DNA of 64,000 nt, from positions 1-64,000 of the forward strand of contig CAZTYW010000003.1 in the NCBI GenBank assembly GCA_964617695.1, given 5' to 3'. The position numbers and the translations under genes were made by a program. A model generated the notes under the pieces. The model was given only the letters and a program-made list of their open reading frames with translations, made no database searches and had not been told where the DNA came from. Positions 43,891 to 52,997 of this stretch are shown in pieces. This DNA is from CAZTYW01 sp964617695. GTDB taxonomy: Bacteria; Chloroflexota; Dehalococcoidia; UBA2247; RBG-13-53-26. The first letter of the stretch is position 1. The number at the start of each line of letters is the position of its first letter.

Positions 43891-44649
43891 TCATGGGTTG
43901 GTGCTGGCAAAGTCTTCGGTCTCGCCCATGTCCTCGGCCTCGTCGCCTGTTTCCTCTTCCTCCAGTCTCTGTCTCAGCAGGCTCTCCCTTACGTAGGGAC
44001 GGAATCTCTCCTTCTTCTCCAGAGGGAAAGAAAGGCGCCCCATCTGGCTGGGATGCTGGTAGACCTCTCGAATGATCAGCTTCACTTCATTATCACCCAG
44101 GCTGCTTATAGCGGCAATATAGCGGTTGCCTCCCTTTATCAGCTTTGCCAACCTCAATCCGTATTTCGGGTTCGCCTCGCCCAGTTGCGCTCCGTGTTTG
44201 TCCTGTGCAATCAACCTTTGACCCTCCACGTGCAGGGTCACCTCCTCACCTGGGGCCATCCGCGCTACCGTCTCTTTGGGCCCAAGGTTGCCCAGGTTTA
44301 CTACCCTGGCCTTACTTGTCTCTTCGATAAAAATGTCCGCAACGACCTTGCGGCGGCTATCCTTGAGTGCTGGCTCTCCCAACTGCGAGAGACGCTTGAG
44401 GTTCTTCTTGGCGATGGTGTTATACTGGTCCAATTCAAGAGCCCGCGCATACGCAGCCCTGGCTGCAGGATAGTCCCCCATTTCCATCAGGGCCCTGCCC
44501 AGACGGTTATGGGCTTCAACGTCTTCAGGGGAGTGCTCCAGGATGGTTCTGTTTGCCGCGATCGCTTCTTCCCACCGGCCCTGCATTGCAAGATCGATGG
44601 CTTTCTTAGCGTGGTTCCCCAGTCTTGTCCTGCTTTCCTGTGGACACAT
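43891..44649 (-). CDS. TPR-repeat protein with C-terminal domain
   Basis: 252 residues. One and a half to two TPR units (about residues 11-86: AIDLAMQGRWEEAIAANRTILEHSP, then EAHNRLGRALMEMGDYPAARAAYARAL). A C-terminal beta-rich region (about 120-215) is followed by an acidic tail (EEEETGDEAEDMGETED). Upstream of gyrA on the same strand. Function unknown; a scaffold or RNA/ribosome-associated role is possible but only a guess. Confidence 0.75.
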   Translation of the reverse strand: MCPQESRTRLGNHAKKAIDLAMQGRWEEAIAANRTILEHSPEDVEAHNRLGRALMEMGDYPAARAAYARALELDQYNTIAKKNLKRLSQLGEPALKDSRRKVVADIFIEETSKARVVNLGNLGPKETVARMAPGEEVTLHVEGQRLIAQDKHGAQLGEANPKYGLRLAKLIKGGNRYIAAISSLGDNEVKLIIREVYQHPSQMGRLSFPLEKKERFRPYVRESLLRQRLEEEETGDEAEDMGETEDFASTNP

Positions 44650-44772
44650 TGTCTCGCTGCGAACGCTTCGGCTACACCAGTACTATCGATCGCCTTTTGC
44701 GCACCAAAGGATTTTAGGGCCTGTGATGCCAATTTGCAAGTGATTTGTAGAAGAATTCTGCTTTCTTTCTGC

Positions 44773-44794
44773 ACAAAATCGTGTCACATTTTGT
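44773..44794. promoter_or_regulatory. 22-bp dyad ACAAAAT-8-ATTTTGT
   Basis: Arms ACAAAAT (44773-44779) and ATTTTGT (44788-44794), with GTG-T-CAC symmetric inside, so 20 of 22 positions are paired. It overlaps a minus-strand TTGACA. Typical operator geometry for a dimeric HTH repressor; identity unknown. Confidence 0.5.
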
Positions 44795-44994
44795 CAACCG
44801 CACCTGCTGCTGAGTCTTCAACTTCTGCGTTGGCGGCAATTGGAGTAGCAGGTGATTGTCAGAATGTGGAGGCAACAGGTATTATTTCTCTTTGTCGACC
44901 AGACCCTGGCCGTCCAAATCTGGTGCTCACCCGGGTTTGTGTCTGGCTGACGAACCGGGTCAACACGAGGCTGCCAACCGGGCCGCAGCGTGGC

Positions 44995-45008
44995 GTGACC
45001 AAAGTCAC
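44995..45008. promoter_or_regulatory. GTGAC-4-GTCAC dyad upstream of copA
   Basis: Perfect 5-base arms around CAAA, 56 bases before the copA ATG. It does not match CopY, CueR or CsoR boxes that I know. Confidence 0.35.
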
Positions 45009-45064
45009 ATACGCAGTACCTTTCCCCGCGTATCATGGTGTGCGTACTCAGACAATCTTAGAAC

Positions 45065-47491
45065 ATGAAGAAGCAGACTAGTTTACGTATAACCGGGATG
45101 ACGTGTGCCACCTGTGCTCTGGCCGTGGAGAAGGCACTGTCTGAACTCCCTGGCGTGCACAACGCAACCATAAACCTGGCCAGCGAGAAGGCCAGGGTTG
45201 AGTATGACCCCTCGGTTACCTCAGAGGAATCACTCTCAACGGCCGTGGCCGGCGCGGGTTACGGAGTGGCCATCAGCGAGGTCGCTCTGGGTCTAAGGGG
45301 GATGACCTGCGTCAACTGTGCTCGGGCCATAGAAGACTCGCTCAAGCGCGTCGACGGTGTAATCTCCGCCGACGTCAATTTCGCTACGGAGAAAGCATTC
45401 ATACGGTACAACCCCGAGGTGGCCACTGTTTCGATGCTGAAAAGAGCGGTCAGCGATGCGGGCTACGAAGCGATCTTCAGCAGTGAATCGACCAGGGACA
45501 CCGAGCAGGATTCCAGGAGGCGGGAATCGCGCAGGCTCAAGTCGCTGCTTGTATTCAGCTTCCTTCTCGCAATCCCCACATTCGCATTGTCTGTAGCCAG
45601 CCCCTTTGAGGACGCCGTCAATAATCTCGTCCTGCTGGCTTTGGCCAGCCCTGTGCAGTTCGTCGGCGGATGGCAATTCTATGTCGGGGCCTACAAGGCG
45701 CTGCGCAACAAGCGTGCCAACATGGACGTCCTGGTAGCTCTGGGCACCAGTGCGGCGTACACGTACAGCTTGCTCGTCACCATTCTACCTTCCAGGTTTG
45801 ACGGTGATGTTTACTTCGATACCGCCGCCCTGATCATCTCCATCGTACTCCTGGGGCGGTACCTTGAAGCCCGGGCCAAGGGCAGGACCTCCGACGCCAT
45901 CCGAAAGCTGATCGGTTTGCAGGCCAAGACGGCCAGAATCCTCTTGAACGGAACGGAGGTTGATGTACCGGCTGAGGAAGTCCAGGTTGACAACATAGTC
46001 ATCATCAGGCCCGGGGAGAAGATCCCTGTCGACGCGGTAGTCATTGATGGTAGGTCCACGGTCGATGAGTCGATGCTGACAGGGGAGGCCATCCCCGTGG
46101 AGAAGAAGAAAGGTGATCCGGTGGTGGGGGCGACCATCAACAGGAATGGGTTTCTCAAGCTCCGGGCCACCAAAGTGGGCAGGGACACTGTGCTGGCACA
46201 GATTATCAAGCTTGTGGAGCAGGCCCAGGGTTCGAAAGCCCCCATCCAGCGCATGGCCGATTCCGTGGCCGGTGTCTTTGTGCCTTTTGTGCTCGGGATA
46301 GCTGTAGTGACCTTCCTTGCCTGGTACTTTATCGGCGGGGAGCCCCTGGTGTTTGCCTTGACGGCTTTCATATCGGTGCTTGTGATCGCCTGCCCCTGTG
46401 CCCTGGGCCTGGCCACTCCGACGGCTATCATGGTGGGCACTGGCAAGGGGGCCCAAAACGGAATACTCATCAAGTCGGCCGAGGCGCTGGAGCGGGCGTA
46501 CAGGGTGAACACCGTTGTCTTCGACAAGACGGGGACTCTTACAAAAGGCAAGCCTGCCGTGACCGATACTGTGGCGCTCGGCACATATACTGAGACCGAA
46601 ATCCTGAGGCTGGCTGCCACAGCCGAGAAGGGCTCTGAACACCCGGTGGGCGAGGCCATTGTGGAGGCCGCAACGGGTGGCGGGCTTGGCCGTGCGGCCG
46701 ATCCTGAGGAGTTTGAGTCGGTCAGCGGTCTAGGTGTGGTGGCCAGGATCGGGGGAAAAGAGCTGATACTGGGGAACCGCGCCCTGATGGACCAGAAGGG
46801 CATCGACATTCGCTCTCTGGAAAAGACGGTGCGGGAGTTCGAGGCAGAGGGGAAGACGGTGGTGCTCGTGTCCGTGGACAGGAGGCTGGCGGGCGTCATC
46901 GCTGTGGCCGATACGCTGAAGGATGACGCCGCTGCGTCTATTGGGTTACTCCATCAGATGGGCATCGAAACGGTCATGATCACTGGCGACAACCGGGCCA
47001 CAGCGCGGGCGATTGCCAGAAAAGTAGGCATTCAGAAGGTTCTGGCTGAGGTCTTGCCTGAGCACAAGGCAGCGGAAGTGCGGCGTTTGCAGGCCAACGG
47101 CCAGATGGTTGCTATGGTGGGTGATGGGGTCAACGATGCCCCGGCTCTGGCTCAGGCTGACATCGGGATAGCTCTGGGTAGCGGCACTGATGTGGCCGTG
47201 GAGGCTGGTGACATCGTGCTGGTCAAGGACAATCTTGCAGATGTGGTCGAGGCGATAAAGCTGAGTCACTATACCATCCGCAAGATAAAGCAGAATCTCT
47301 TCTGGGCATTCTTCTACAATACGAGTGGGATACCGATCGCGGCTGGGGTGCTCTATCCTGCCATTGGGCTTTTGCTGAACCCGGTCATTGCTGCTGCGGC
47401 CATGGGCTTCAGTTCGGTGTCGGTGGTCACCAACTCTCTTCTCATGAATCGGTATCGTCCCAGAGGCGGCCCTCTCAGCAAGGTTCCGTGA
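45065..47491 (+). CDS. copA: Copper-translocating P1B-type ATPase
   Basis: 808 residues. Two N-terminal heavy-metal domains with CxxC (C14/C17 in GMTCATC; C82/C85 in GMTCVNC), eight predicted membrane helices, the transmembrane CPC (VIACPCALGLATPTA), phosphorylation site DKTGTLTKG, SEHPVG (nucleotide-binding HP) and VGDGVNDAPALAQAD. C-terminal membrane residues N, Y, N and MGFSSVSVVTNSL match the Cu(I) subgroup. Exports Cu+ across the cytoplasmic membrane. No chaperone or CsoR gene adjacent. Confidence 0.95.
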   Translation: MKKQTSLRITGMTCATCALAVEKALSELPGVHNATINLASEKARVEYDPSVTSEESLSTAVAGAGYGVAISEVALGLRGMTCVNCARAIEDSLKRVDGVISADVNFATEKAFIRYNPEVATVSMLKRAVSDAGYEAIFSSESTRDTEQDSRRRESRRLKSLLVFSFLLAIPTFALSVASPFEDAVNNLVLLALASPVQFVGGWQFYVGAYKALRNKRANMDVLVALGTSAAYTYSLLVTILPSRFDGDVYFDTAALIISIVLLGRYLEARAKGRTSDAIRKLIGLQAKTARILLNGTEVDVPAEEVQVDNIVIIRPGEKIPVDAVVIDGRSTVDESMLTGEAIPVEKKKGDPVVGATINRNGFLKLRATKVGRDTVLAQIIKLVEQAQGSKAPIQRMADSVAGVFVPFVLGIAVVTFLAWYFIGGEPLVFALTAFISVLVIACPCALGLATPTAIMVGTGKGAQNGILIKSAEALERAYRVNTVVFDKTGTLTKGKPAVTDTVALGTYTETEILRLAATAEKGSEHPVGEAIVEAATGGGLGRAADPEEFESVSGLGVVARIGGKELILGNRALMDQKGIDIRSLEKTVREFEAEGKTVVLVSVDRRLAGVIAVADTLKDDAAASIGLLHQMGIETVMITGDNRATARAIARKVGIQKVLAEVLPEHKAAEVRRLQANGQMVAMVGDGVNDAPALAQADIGIALGSGTDVAVEAGDIVLVKDNLADVVEAIKLSHYTIRKIKQNLFWAFFYNTSGIPIAAGVLYPAIGLLLNPVIAAAAMGFSSVSVVTNSLLMNRYRPRGGPLSKVP

Positions 47492-47493
47492 AG

Positions 47494-48273
47494 TCAGCCG
47501 GACGCCTTTAGTGTGATTCCAACCGGACAGTGATCAGAGCCCATCACCTCGGGCATGATGAATGAGTTTGACACTGATGGCAACAGGTTCTCTGTCACGA
47601 AGAAGTAGTCGATTCTCCAGCCCACGTTCCGTTCTCTCGCCCTCGATTTGAGATCCCACCATGTGTATTGGCCTGGTTCCTTGTTGAAATGGCGGAACGT
47701 GTCAACGTAACCCTGGGCGACGAACCTGTCCATCCACGCCCTCTCCATGGGGAGAAAACCTGAGACCCCCTGGTTCTCCCTGGGCCTGGCAAGGTCTATT
47801 TCCTTGTGCGCAGTATTGAAGTCGCCACAGATGATGAGCTTCTCACCCTGCTTCTTGAGCGGTTCAACGAATTGCAGGAAGGCTTCGTAAAAGTCCATCT
47901 TGTATCTCAGCCGGCTTTCGTCCTTCTTGCCGTTGGGGAAGTAGACGTTGAGAACTAGGAATCCGGGGTGCTCGGTGATGACAACCCTACCCTCGGCGTC
48001 GAATTCCTCGATGCCGAAGCCGAGTTCAACCCTGGATGGCTCGTCCCTGGTCAGGGTGGCTACGCCGCTATAGCCTCTCCTTTTGGGGTAATTCCAGTAC
48101 GCGTGGTATCCCTCCGGTTGGCGCAAGTCCTTGCCAAGCTGGTCAGGGTGTGACTTCGTCTCTTGGAGGCAGAGGATGTCCGGTTGCTGAATGCGCAACC
48201 ATTCCAGGAAGCCCTTGCCACTGACTGCCCGAACTCCGTTTACGTTCCAGCAGATTAGCGTTATCTCTTTCAC
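47494..48273 (-). CDS. xth: Exodeoxyribonuclease III
   Basis: 259 residues. LICWNVNGVRAV, LCLQETK (metal Glu), GDFNTAHKEIDL and the C-terminal SDHCPVGI (catalytic Asp-His) show a complete AP endonuclease/3'-5' exonuclease of the ExoA/Xth type. Repairs abasic sites. Converges with copA. Confidence 0.94.
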   Translation of the reverse strand: MKEITLICWNVNGVRAVSGKGFLEWLRIQQPDILCLQETKSHPDQLGKDLRQPEGYHAYWNYPKRRGYSGVATLTRDEPSRVELGFGIEEFDAEGRVVITEHPGFLVLNVYFPNGKKDESRLRYKMDFYEAFLQFVEPLKKQGEKLIICGDFNTAHKEIDLARPRENQGVSGFLPMERAWMDRFVAQGYVDTFRHFNKEPGQYTWWDLKSRARERNVGWRIDYFFVTENLLPSVSNSFIMPEVMGSDHCPVGITLKASG

Positions 48274-48794
48274 AGAGTAGCTGGTCCCACCTTTCTGCCG
48301 GCGTTGAAGACTGTCCCGATTCTGATTGGCCTACGTGGTCCCCGACGACATTATAGCATTTCATCGTGCGGCGGTGGTTCGTATGTGGGCTGGTGAGTGC
48401 ATTCATACTCGTCCTGACTCTTCGCTGAAATGGTGAAACGATGGGCGGGTCCTGTGAAACCATCACGTGAGACAGGACGGGGCCTGTCAGGCCGTGTGAC
48501 GATTTGGCTCGGTTCTGGCCTGAGGCCCATAGCTCACTTTGATGAAACAGCTATGAAACCAGGTGTTTACTTTTCTAGACCTCCTCTCAACCGTTCAGGT
48601 GCTACTGTTGGGCTTGGCTGGAGCATGTGGGCGAAGTTGTGCCGAACAGGCACGCGGATTGCTTAGCTTGCGTGGAGCAGTGTGGCAAGCGGTATCAGAC
48701 TGTTGTCGGTACTTGAGTCCAGGTTACAGACATCATCGGTCCGGGCAGCGGACGGGGACCTCAGCCATGGCGATCTATGGGAGGGTTGAAACCA
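48274..48794. other. Intergenic region between xth and ferritin-like gene
   Basis: 521 bases. Contains the minus-strand extended -10 of xth (48350-48358). The remainder has no supported frame; ORFs of 60-140 codons in it have no ribosome site and no family resemblance. Confidence 0.5.
48350..48358 (-). promoter_or_regulatory. Extended -10 promoter of xth
   Basis: TGCTATAAT on the minus strand, perfect TATAAT with TGn, about 77 bases before the xth ATG. No clear -35. Confidence 0.45.
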
Positions 48795-49265
48795 GTGGTA
48801 GCGTGGTTGAATCTGGAAGAGGTGTTGGCACGGGCGATAGAGAAAGAGATTGCCTCGCAGCGCGTGTACGTCTGCTTGGGGCAGATGGTGAAAGATGCAG
48901 CGGCCCGGGATGCATTCAGGGGACTTTCAGAAGAAGAGAGGGACCATCAGAACAGGCTGGAACAATGCCTCCGAGGTGACATCAGGGAGGGTGCACTGAG
49001 TGGGGGACAAAGCGTTGACTATAAGATTGGCGAACTGCTCGACCAGCCGGAGGTTAGCCCTGATATGGAACTTAAAGATGCCTTCCTATTGGCTGCCAAT
49101 CGCGAGAGGGCATCTCATGAGTTCTACACGAGGCTGGCGCGGATCTATCCCGAAGGGAAGGTAAAGGATCTGCTTGAGGAACTGGCTGCTCAAGAGCTGC
49201 AGCACAAACAGCGGGTGGAGACACTGTATGTAGAAGTCGGCTTTCCTCAGACTGACGGGGGATGA
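48795..49265 (+). CDS. Ferritin-like (rubrerythrin-type) diiron protein
   Basis: 156 residues from GTG 48795 (GGGAGGG 9 bases upstream; ATG 48777 contains that site). Four-helix bundle with AIEKEIASQRVY, LSEEERDHQNRLE, AANRERASHEFY and LAAQELQHKQRVE, giving E...ExxH repeats that match rubrerythrin diiron ligands. There is no rubredoxin domain. Probably peroxide or iron detoxification; wrbA follows 32 bases later. Confidence 0.82.
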   Translation: MVAWLNLEEVLARAIEKEIASQRVYVCLGQMVKDAAARDAFRGLSEEERDHQNRLEQCLRGDIREGALSGGQSVDYKIGELLDQPEVSPDMELKDAFLLAANRERASHEFYTRLARIYPEGKVKDLLEELAAQELQHKQRVETLYVEVGFPQTDGG

Positions 49266-49297
49266 GCGTCAGAGTCTGTCAATTGAAGGAGGCAGGA

Positions 49298-49912
49298 ATG
49301 AAGGTAAAGGTCGTTTTCTACAGCATGTACGGTCATGTCTATCGAATGGCCGAAGCCGTGGCCCAGGGTGCACGGGAGGTCGAGGGTGTAGAGGTGGAGC
49401 TTCTCCAGGTGCGTGAGCTTGTGCCAGACGAGGTGTTGGAACGATCCGGCGCTAAGAAAGCCCGAGAGGCCTTCGCTCATGTTCCCGTCGCCGAGCCCGG
49501 TGATCTTGCCAATGCCGATGCAATCATCTTTGGCGCTCCCACCCGCTTCGGCAATATGAGTGCCCAGATGCGCAATTTCCTGGACCAGACTGGAACGTTG
49601 TGGGCGCAGAATGCCCTGGTCGGTAAAGCGGGTAGCGTGTTTACCTCTTCTGGTACCCAACACGGCGGGCAGGAGACGACCATCGTCAGCTTTCACCTGA
49701 CATTGCTTCACCTTGGGATGATCATCGTAGGATTACCCTATTCGGAGACCCGCCAGATGAAGATGGACGAGATAACCGGTGGCAGTCCCTACGGTGCTTC
49801 GACTATTTCGGCGCCGGATGGCAGCCGCATGCCGAGTGAGAATGAGTTGGCCATGGCGCGGTTTCAGGGACGCCACGTAGCTGCCATTGGCAGGAAGCTG
49901 GCTGGCTTCTAG
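49298..49912 (+). CDS. wrbA: NAD(P)H:quinone oxidoreductase WrbA-type flavoprotein
   Basis: 204 residues. Flavodoxin fold: FYSMYGHVYRMAEAVAQGA (FMN phosphate loop), GAPTRFGNMSAQMRNFLDQTG, and SSGTQHGGQETT, all WrbA signatures. Start ATG 49298 with GGAGG upstream. Two-electron quinone reduction under oxidative stress. Confidence 0.94.
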   Translation: MKVKVVFYSMYGHVYRMAEAVAQGAREVEGVEVELLQVRELVPDEVLERSGAKKAREAFAHVPVAEPGDLANADAIIFGAPTRFGNMSAQMRNFLDQTGTLWAQNALVGKAGSVFTSSGTQHGGQETTIVSFHLTLLHLGMIIVGLPYSETRQMKMDEITGGSPYGASTISAPDGSRMPSENELAMARFQGRHVAAIGRKLAGF

Positions 49913-50034
49913 ACATGAGGTCTGGGGGCGTGCTCTGCCAGGCCGCGGCCGAGCGCGGGGCGCTGTGGCAACAACAGTTGTCTTGCGGAAGCCGAGCGTT
50001 TACAATCGATGATATCAAGCGGAGGGTGTCGAAG

Positions 50035-50799
50035 ATGCTGCTGATTGAAGACCTGCAGGTGGAAGTCGACGGGAAGACCATATTGAAGCATATTGACCTG
50101 GAGATCCGGCCAGGGGAGACTCACGTCCTGTTTGGTCCTAACGGGTCGGGGAAGACCTCTCTTCTGATGGCAATCATGGGTTACCCTGAATACAGGGTTG
50201 TAGCGGGCAGAATCCTTTTCAGGGGGGTTGACATAACGGACCTGCCAATTAATGAGCGGGCCAGTATGGGTATTGGCATGTCGTACCAGCGGCCCCCGAC
50301 GATTCACGGGCTGAAGACACGCCAGATGGTCCAGATTTGTGCCAGGGGAGAGAGGAATGTAGAAGAGTTGGCCAGTCGGGTCAATTTCTCGCCCTTTCTG
50401 GACAGGGATGTCAATGACGGTTTTTCAGGGGGAGAGATCAAGCGTTCTGAGCTGCTTCAGCTCATGGCCCAGGAGCCTGACCTGATTCTGTTTGATGAGC
50501 CAGAGTCGGGGGTGGACCTGGAGAACATCGCTGTGGTAGGAGAGGCTATTGCCACGCTGCTGGAGAAGGAACGCCTGCCAGGAAATGCCAGGGCCATGTC
50601 GCAGGTGAAGCGTGAGCGGGCGAAGATGGGGCTTATCATCACCCACACCGGTTTTATCCTGGACTACGTGCCGGCCGACAAGGGGTACGTGCTCTATGAT
50701 GGTGTATTGAGTTGCAGTGGCAACCCGAGCGAGATATTGCACTGGATCAGCGATTGTGGGTATGAGGAGTGTGCCAGGTGTGCCCTGAAGACCAGCTAA
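50035..50799 (+). CDS. sufC: SufC/SmsC ATPase of iron-sulfur cluster assembly
   Basis: 254 residues from ATG 50035 (GGAGGGTG upstream). Walker A LFGPNGSGKTSL, signature FSGGEIKRSELLQ (the SufC-type xSGGExKRxE), Walker B LILFDEPESGVDLENI and switch in IITHTGFI. Close to archaeal and clostridial forms. With the overlapping SufB-like gene it makes a two-gene SUF (SMS) system. Confidence 0.93.
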   Translation: MLLIEDLQVEVDGKTILKHIDLEIRPGETHVLFGPNGSGKTSLLMAIMGYPEYRVVAGRILFRGVDITDLPINERASMGIGMSYQRPPTIHGLKTRQMVQICARGERNVEELASRVNFSPFLDRDVNDGFSGGEIKRSELLQLMAQEPDLILFDEPESGVDLENIAVVGEAIATLLEKERLPGNARAMSQVKRERAKMGLIITHTGFILDYVPADKGYVLYDGVLSCSGNPSEILHWISDCGYEECARCALKTS

Positions 50800-52004
50800 A
50801 GGAAAGAGCGTCAAAGGCTGCGCAGAAGAAGGCATCGCTCGGGCCAGACATTGACTTGAGCAACTATAGCACAGCCCCGGTGCCTCACAAGTACCTGGCC
50901 GATGAAGAACTCTGTACACTGCCTGATGGTGAGCAAGGCCGTCTGGTGATGGCCGGGGTCGATGTGACCGAGAGGGAACGGGGGGGCACGTATTTCCAGA
51001 AGGATACGGCAGTCGTTCGCTGTTTAATGAAGCAGGAAGGCATCGAAGTCATCCCCATCCGGCGAGCCCTCGAACAGTGCGACTGGATGCAGGAGTACTA
51101 CTGGAAGCTGGTGGCCGTCGATGCGGACAAGTACACTGCTGCCGCGGAACTGCAATTGCACGATGGTTACGTTATTCGGGCGCTTCCGGGTGTGAAGAGT
51201 GTTTACCCTGTCCAGGCCTGCCTGTACCTGGACAAAGAGGGTCTTCAGCAGAATGTCCACAACATCATTGTTGCGGAGGAAGATTCGGAGTTGCACATAA
51301 TCACCGGCTGCACCACGTCGCCCCATTTGAGGGGCGGTCTGCACGTGGGCGTCTCCGAGTTCTTCGTCAAGAAGAACGCCAGGCTGAGTTTCACTATGAT
51401 TCACAACTGGGCAGAGGAGATGGAAGTACGTCCGAGATCGGTGGCCAGGGTGGAGGAGGGGGGACTTTTCCTCAACAACTACATTTCCATGAAGCCCGTT
51501 CGTTCAATCCAGATGTATCCGACGGCATACCTGGATGGACAGGGTGCAGTGGCCCGCTTCTACACTGTCGTGGTTAGCAGTCCGGGCTCGCAGCACGATT
51601 TGGGTAGCCGGGTCCTTCTTCGGAGCGCAGGCAGTCGGGCTGAAATCGTGTCGCGGGTGATAAGCAACGGGGGCGACATCATAGCCCGGGGCCACCTTGT
51701 AGGGGAGGTCGCCGGTATCAAGGCCCACCTGGAGTGCCGCGGCCTCATTCTGAACGGCGGGATCATCCAGGCCGTTCCCGAGCTTGAGGGGCGCGCGGAC
51801 GGGGTGGAAATGTCCCATGAGGCGGCAGTGGGGAAGATTGCCCAGGAAGAGATTGCCTACCTGATGTCTCGCGGTCTGAGTGAGGATGAGGCCACTTCCA
51901 CCATAGTACGCGGCTTTCTCAGTGTCGACATTGAAGGATTACCGCCTCAGCTAAGAGCCGAGATTGATCGAGCCATCGAGACGAGCGACAAGGACGTGAT
52001 GTGA
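50778..52004 (+). CDS. sufB: SufB/SufD-family cluster scaffold (SmsB)
   Basis: 408 residues from GTG 50778 (GAGGAG about 8 bases upstream), overlapping sufC by 22 bases. Beta-helix SufBD core: ADEDSELHIITGCTT-like segment, HVGVSEFFVKKNARLSFTMIHNW, and C-terminal MSHEAAVGKIAQEEIAYLMSRGLSEDEA, the SufB/D hallmark. A single SufBD protein with SufC and without SufD, SufS, SufU or SufE matches the minimal SMS system of anaerobes. Confidence 0.92.
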   Translation: MCPEDQLKERASKAAQKKASLGPDIDLSNYSTAPVPHKYLADEELCTLPDGEQGRLVMAGVDVTERERGGTYFQKDTAVVRCLMKQEGIEVIPIRRALEQCDWMQEYYWKLVAVDADKYTAAAELQLHDGYVIRALPGVKSVYPVQACLYLDKEGLQQNVHNIIVAEEDSELHIITGCTTSPHLRGGLHVGVSEFFVKKNARLSFTMIHNWAEEMEVRPRSVARVEEGGLFLNNYISMKPVRSIQMYPTAYLDGQGAVARFYTVVVSSPGSQHDLGSRVLLRSAGSRAEIVSRVISNGGDIIARGHLVGEVAGIKAHLECRGLILNGGIIQAVPELEGRADGVEMSHEAAVGKIAQEEIAYLMSRGLSEDEATSTIVRGFLSVDIEGLPPQLRAEIDRAIETSDKDVM

Positions 52005-52216
52005 TGAGTCGGCCGTCATTGCTCCACGATTTGGCGTCCTCATCAGTTTGATCCCTGGCCAGCGAGCATTTCCTTGTCCCTGTTCCCTCCTGGTTGGCGC
52101 ACTTATTATGATGTAGCCGCGTGACGAGTGTCACCCGGCCTTTCTTGCCCAAAGCTAGATGACGAGCAATCTTGTGTGTTGCTGTACCTGGTCTATTTAG
52201 TTCTGTATCCCGTGTG

Positions 52217-52225
52217 TGGTAAAAT
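52217..52225 (+). promoter_or_regulatory. Extended -10 promoter of the YIP1-like gene
   Basis: TGGTAAAAT about 30 bases before the GTG at 52255, with TTTAGT 18 bases upstream as a weak -35. Confidence 0.4.
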
Positions 52226-52254
52226 CGCGTACTTTTTGCAGAGGAGGTGCATGT

Positions 52255-52367
52255 GTGGCAGGTTCGAGGTCACTGAAGGACCGTATGATCAGAGCAGCCA
52301 GACTGGATGTGGACCTGTATGAGGAGGTCGAAGCCGATACCACTGCCAATTGGCAGGCCTTCTGGGC
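52255..52367 (+). CDS. YIP1-like membrane protein, N-terminal fragment
   Basis: 37 residues from GTG 52255 (GAGGAGG 7 bases upstream): SLKDRMIRAARLDVDLYEEVEADTT. This N-terminus is what I associate with Chloroflexota YIP1-family proteins of four or five membrane helices. Cut by the gap; the C-terminal part is at 52468-52633. Confidence 0.65.
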
Positions 52368-52467
52368 NNNNNNNNNNNNNNNNNNNNNNNNNNNNNNNNN
52401 NNNNNNNNNNNNNNNNNNNNNNNNNNNNNNNNNNNNNNNNNNNNNNNNNNNNNNNNNNNNNNNNNNN
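52368..52467. other. Assembly gap (100 N)
   Basis: 100 N inside a membrane-protein gene. Confidence 0.98.
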
Positions 52468-52633
52468 TGTGGCATGGGTGTGGGTCCTTGTGGCAGGGAT
52501 CATTGCCATAAGGCAGGCGCTGGACTTCTCCACGTGGCGGGCCATTGGCACCGCCATCGTCAGCTACATAGTCTACCTCGTAATGTTCTTTGTGCTTGGC
52601 TTGGTTGTGTCTGGGATAGGGCTTGAGGTATAG
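52468..52633 (+). CDS. YIP1-like membrane protein, C-terminal fragment
   Basis: 54 residues: VAWVWVLVAGIIAIRQALDF, then TAIVSYIVYLVMFFVLGL, i.e. two membrane helices separated by a short loop containing QALDFST, matching the YIP1-family C-terminal region. Probably the same gene as 52255-52367. Confidence 0.65.
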
Positions 52634-52997
52634 GCGCAGGTCTTGAGAACCCGAGCACTGCCGGGGGTGCGTTTCTCTGCTGTCCTTGCGCATCCCCGGA
52701 CTCCGGAGGTCGGTCAGCTTGTCGCAGTGATTCTTCCAGTCATTTGGGAGAGCGCAGGTGGCAAGCTCTTCCCCCCTTACGGACGTTGCACGATTACGTG
52801 TGTGGCAGCGCTCCTGGGTTTCCGTCATCATACGGGGTTAACCCCTGAGGTCAGGCGGTGCCATGACGTGGTATAATTTTGGTTCTCTCGGCCATTCACA
52901 TTGATGCTTTTTATGCCCTGGCAACGAGTTCGTCCGCCAGGCCACAAAAGGGGCACACCAGGCTTGACGGGCTGAGTGTTGGGGAAAGGGGGGAGAC
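52634..52997. other. Intergenic region before the histidine kinase
   Basis: 364 bases, no gene seen. It carries the extended -10 at 52869-52877. A CCTGAGGTCAGG-type partial dyad lies just upstream of it. Confidence 0.45.
52869..52877 (+). promoter_or_regulatory. Extended -10 promoter of the sensor kinase
   Basis: TGGTATAAT with perfect TATAAT (52872-52877), 121 bases before the kinase ATG. No good -35. Confidence 0.45.

Larger units (their letters stand above)
44650..45064. other. Divergent regulatory region between the TPR gene and copA
   Basis: 415 bases with two clear dyads (44773-44794 and 44995-45008) and a minus-strand TTGACA (44791-44796) overlapping the first. No supported open frame. 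The region likely controls both divergent genes. Confidence 0.5.

Noticed and set aside
43855..45081. 408-codon plus-strand ORF opposite the TPR gene and through the copA leader
   Set aside because: Low-complexity antisense translation, no ribosome site, and it overlaps the TPR gene and regulatory dyads.
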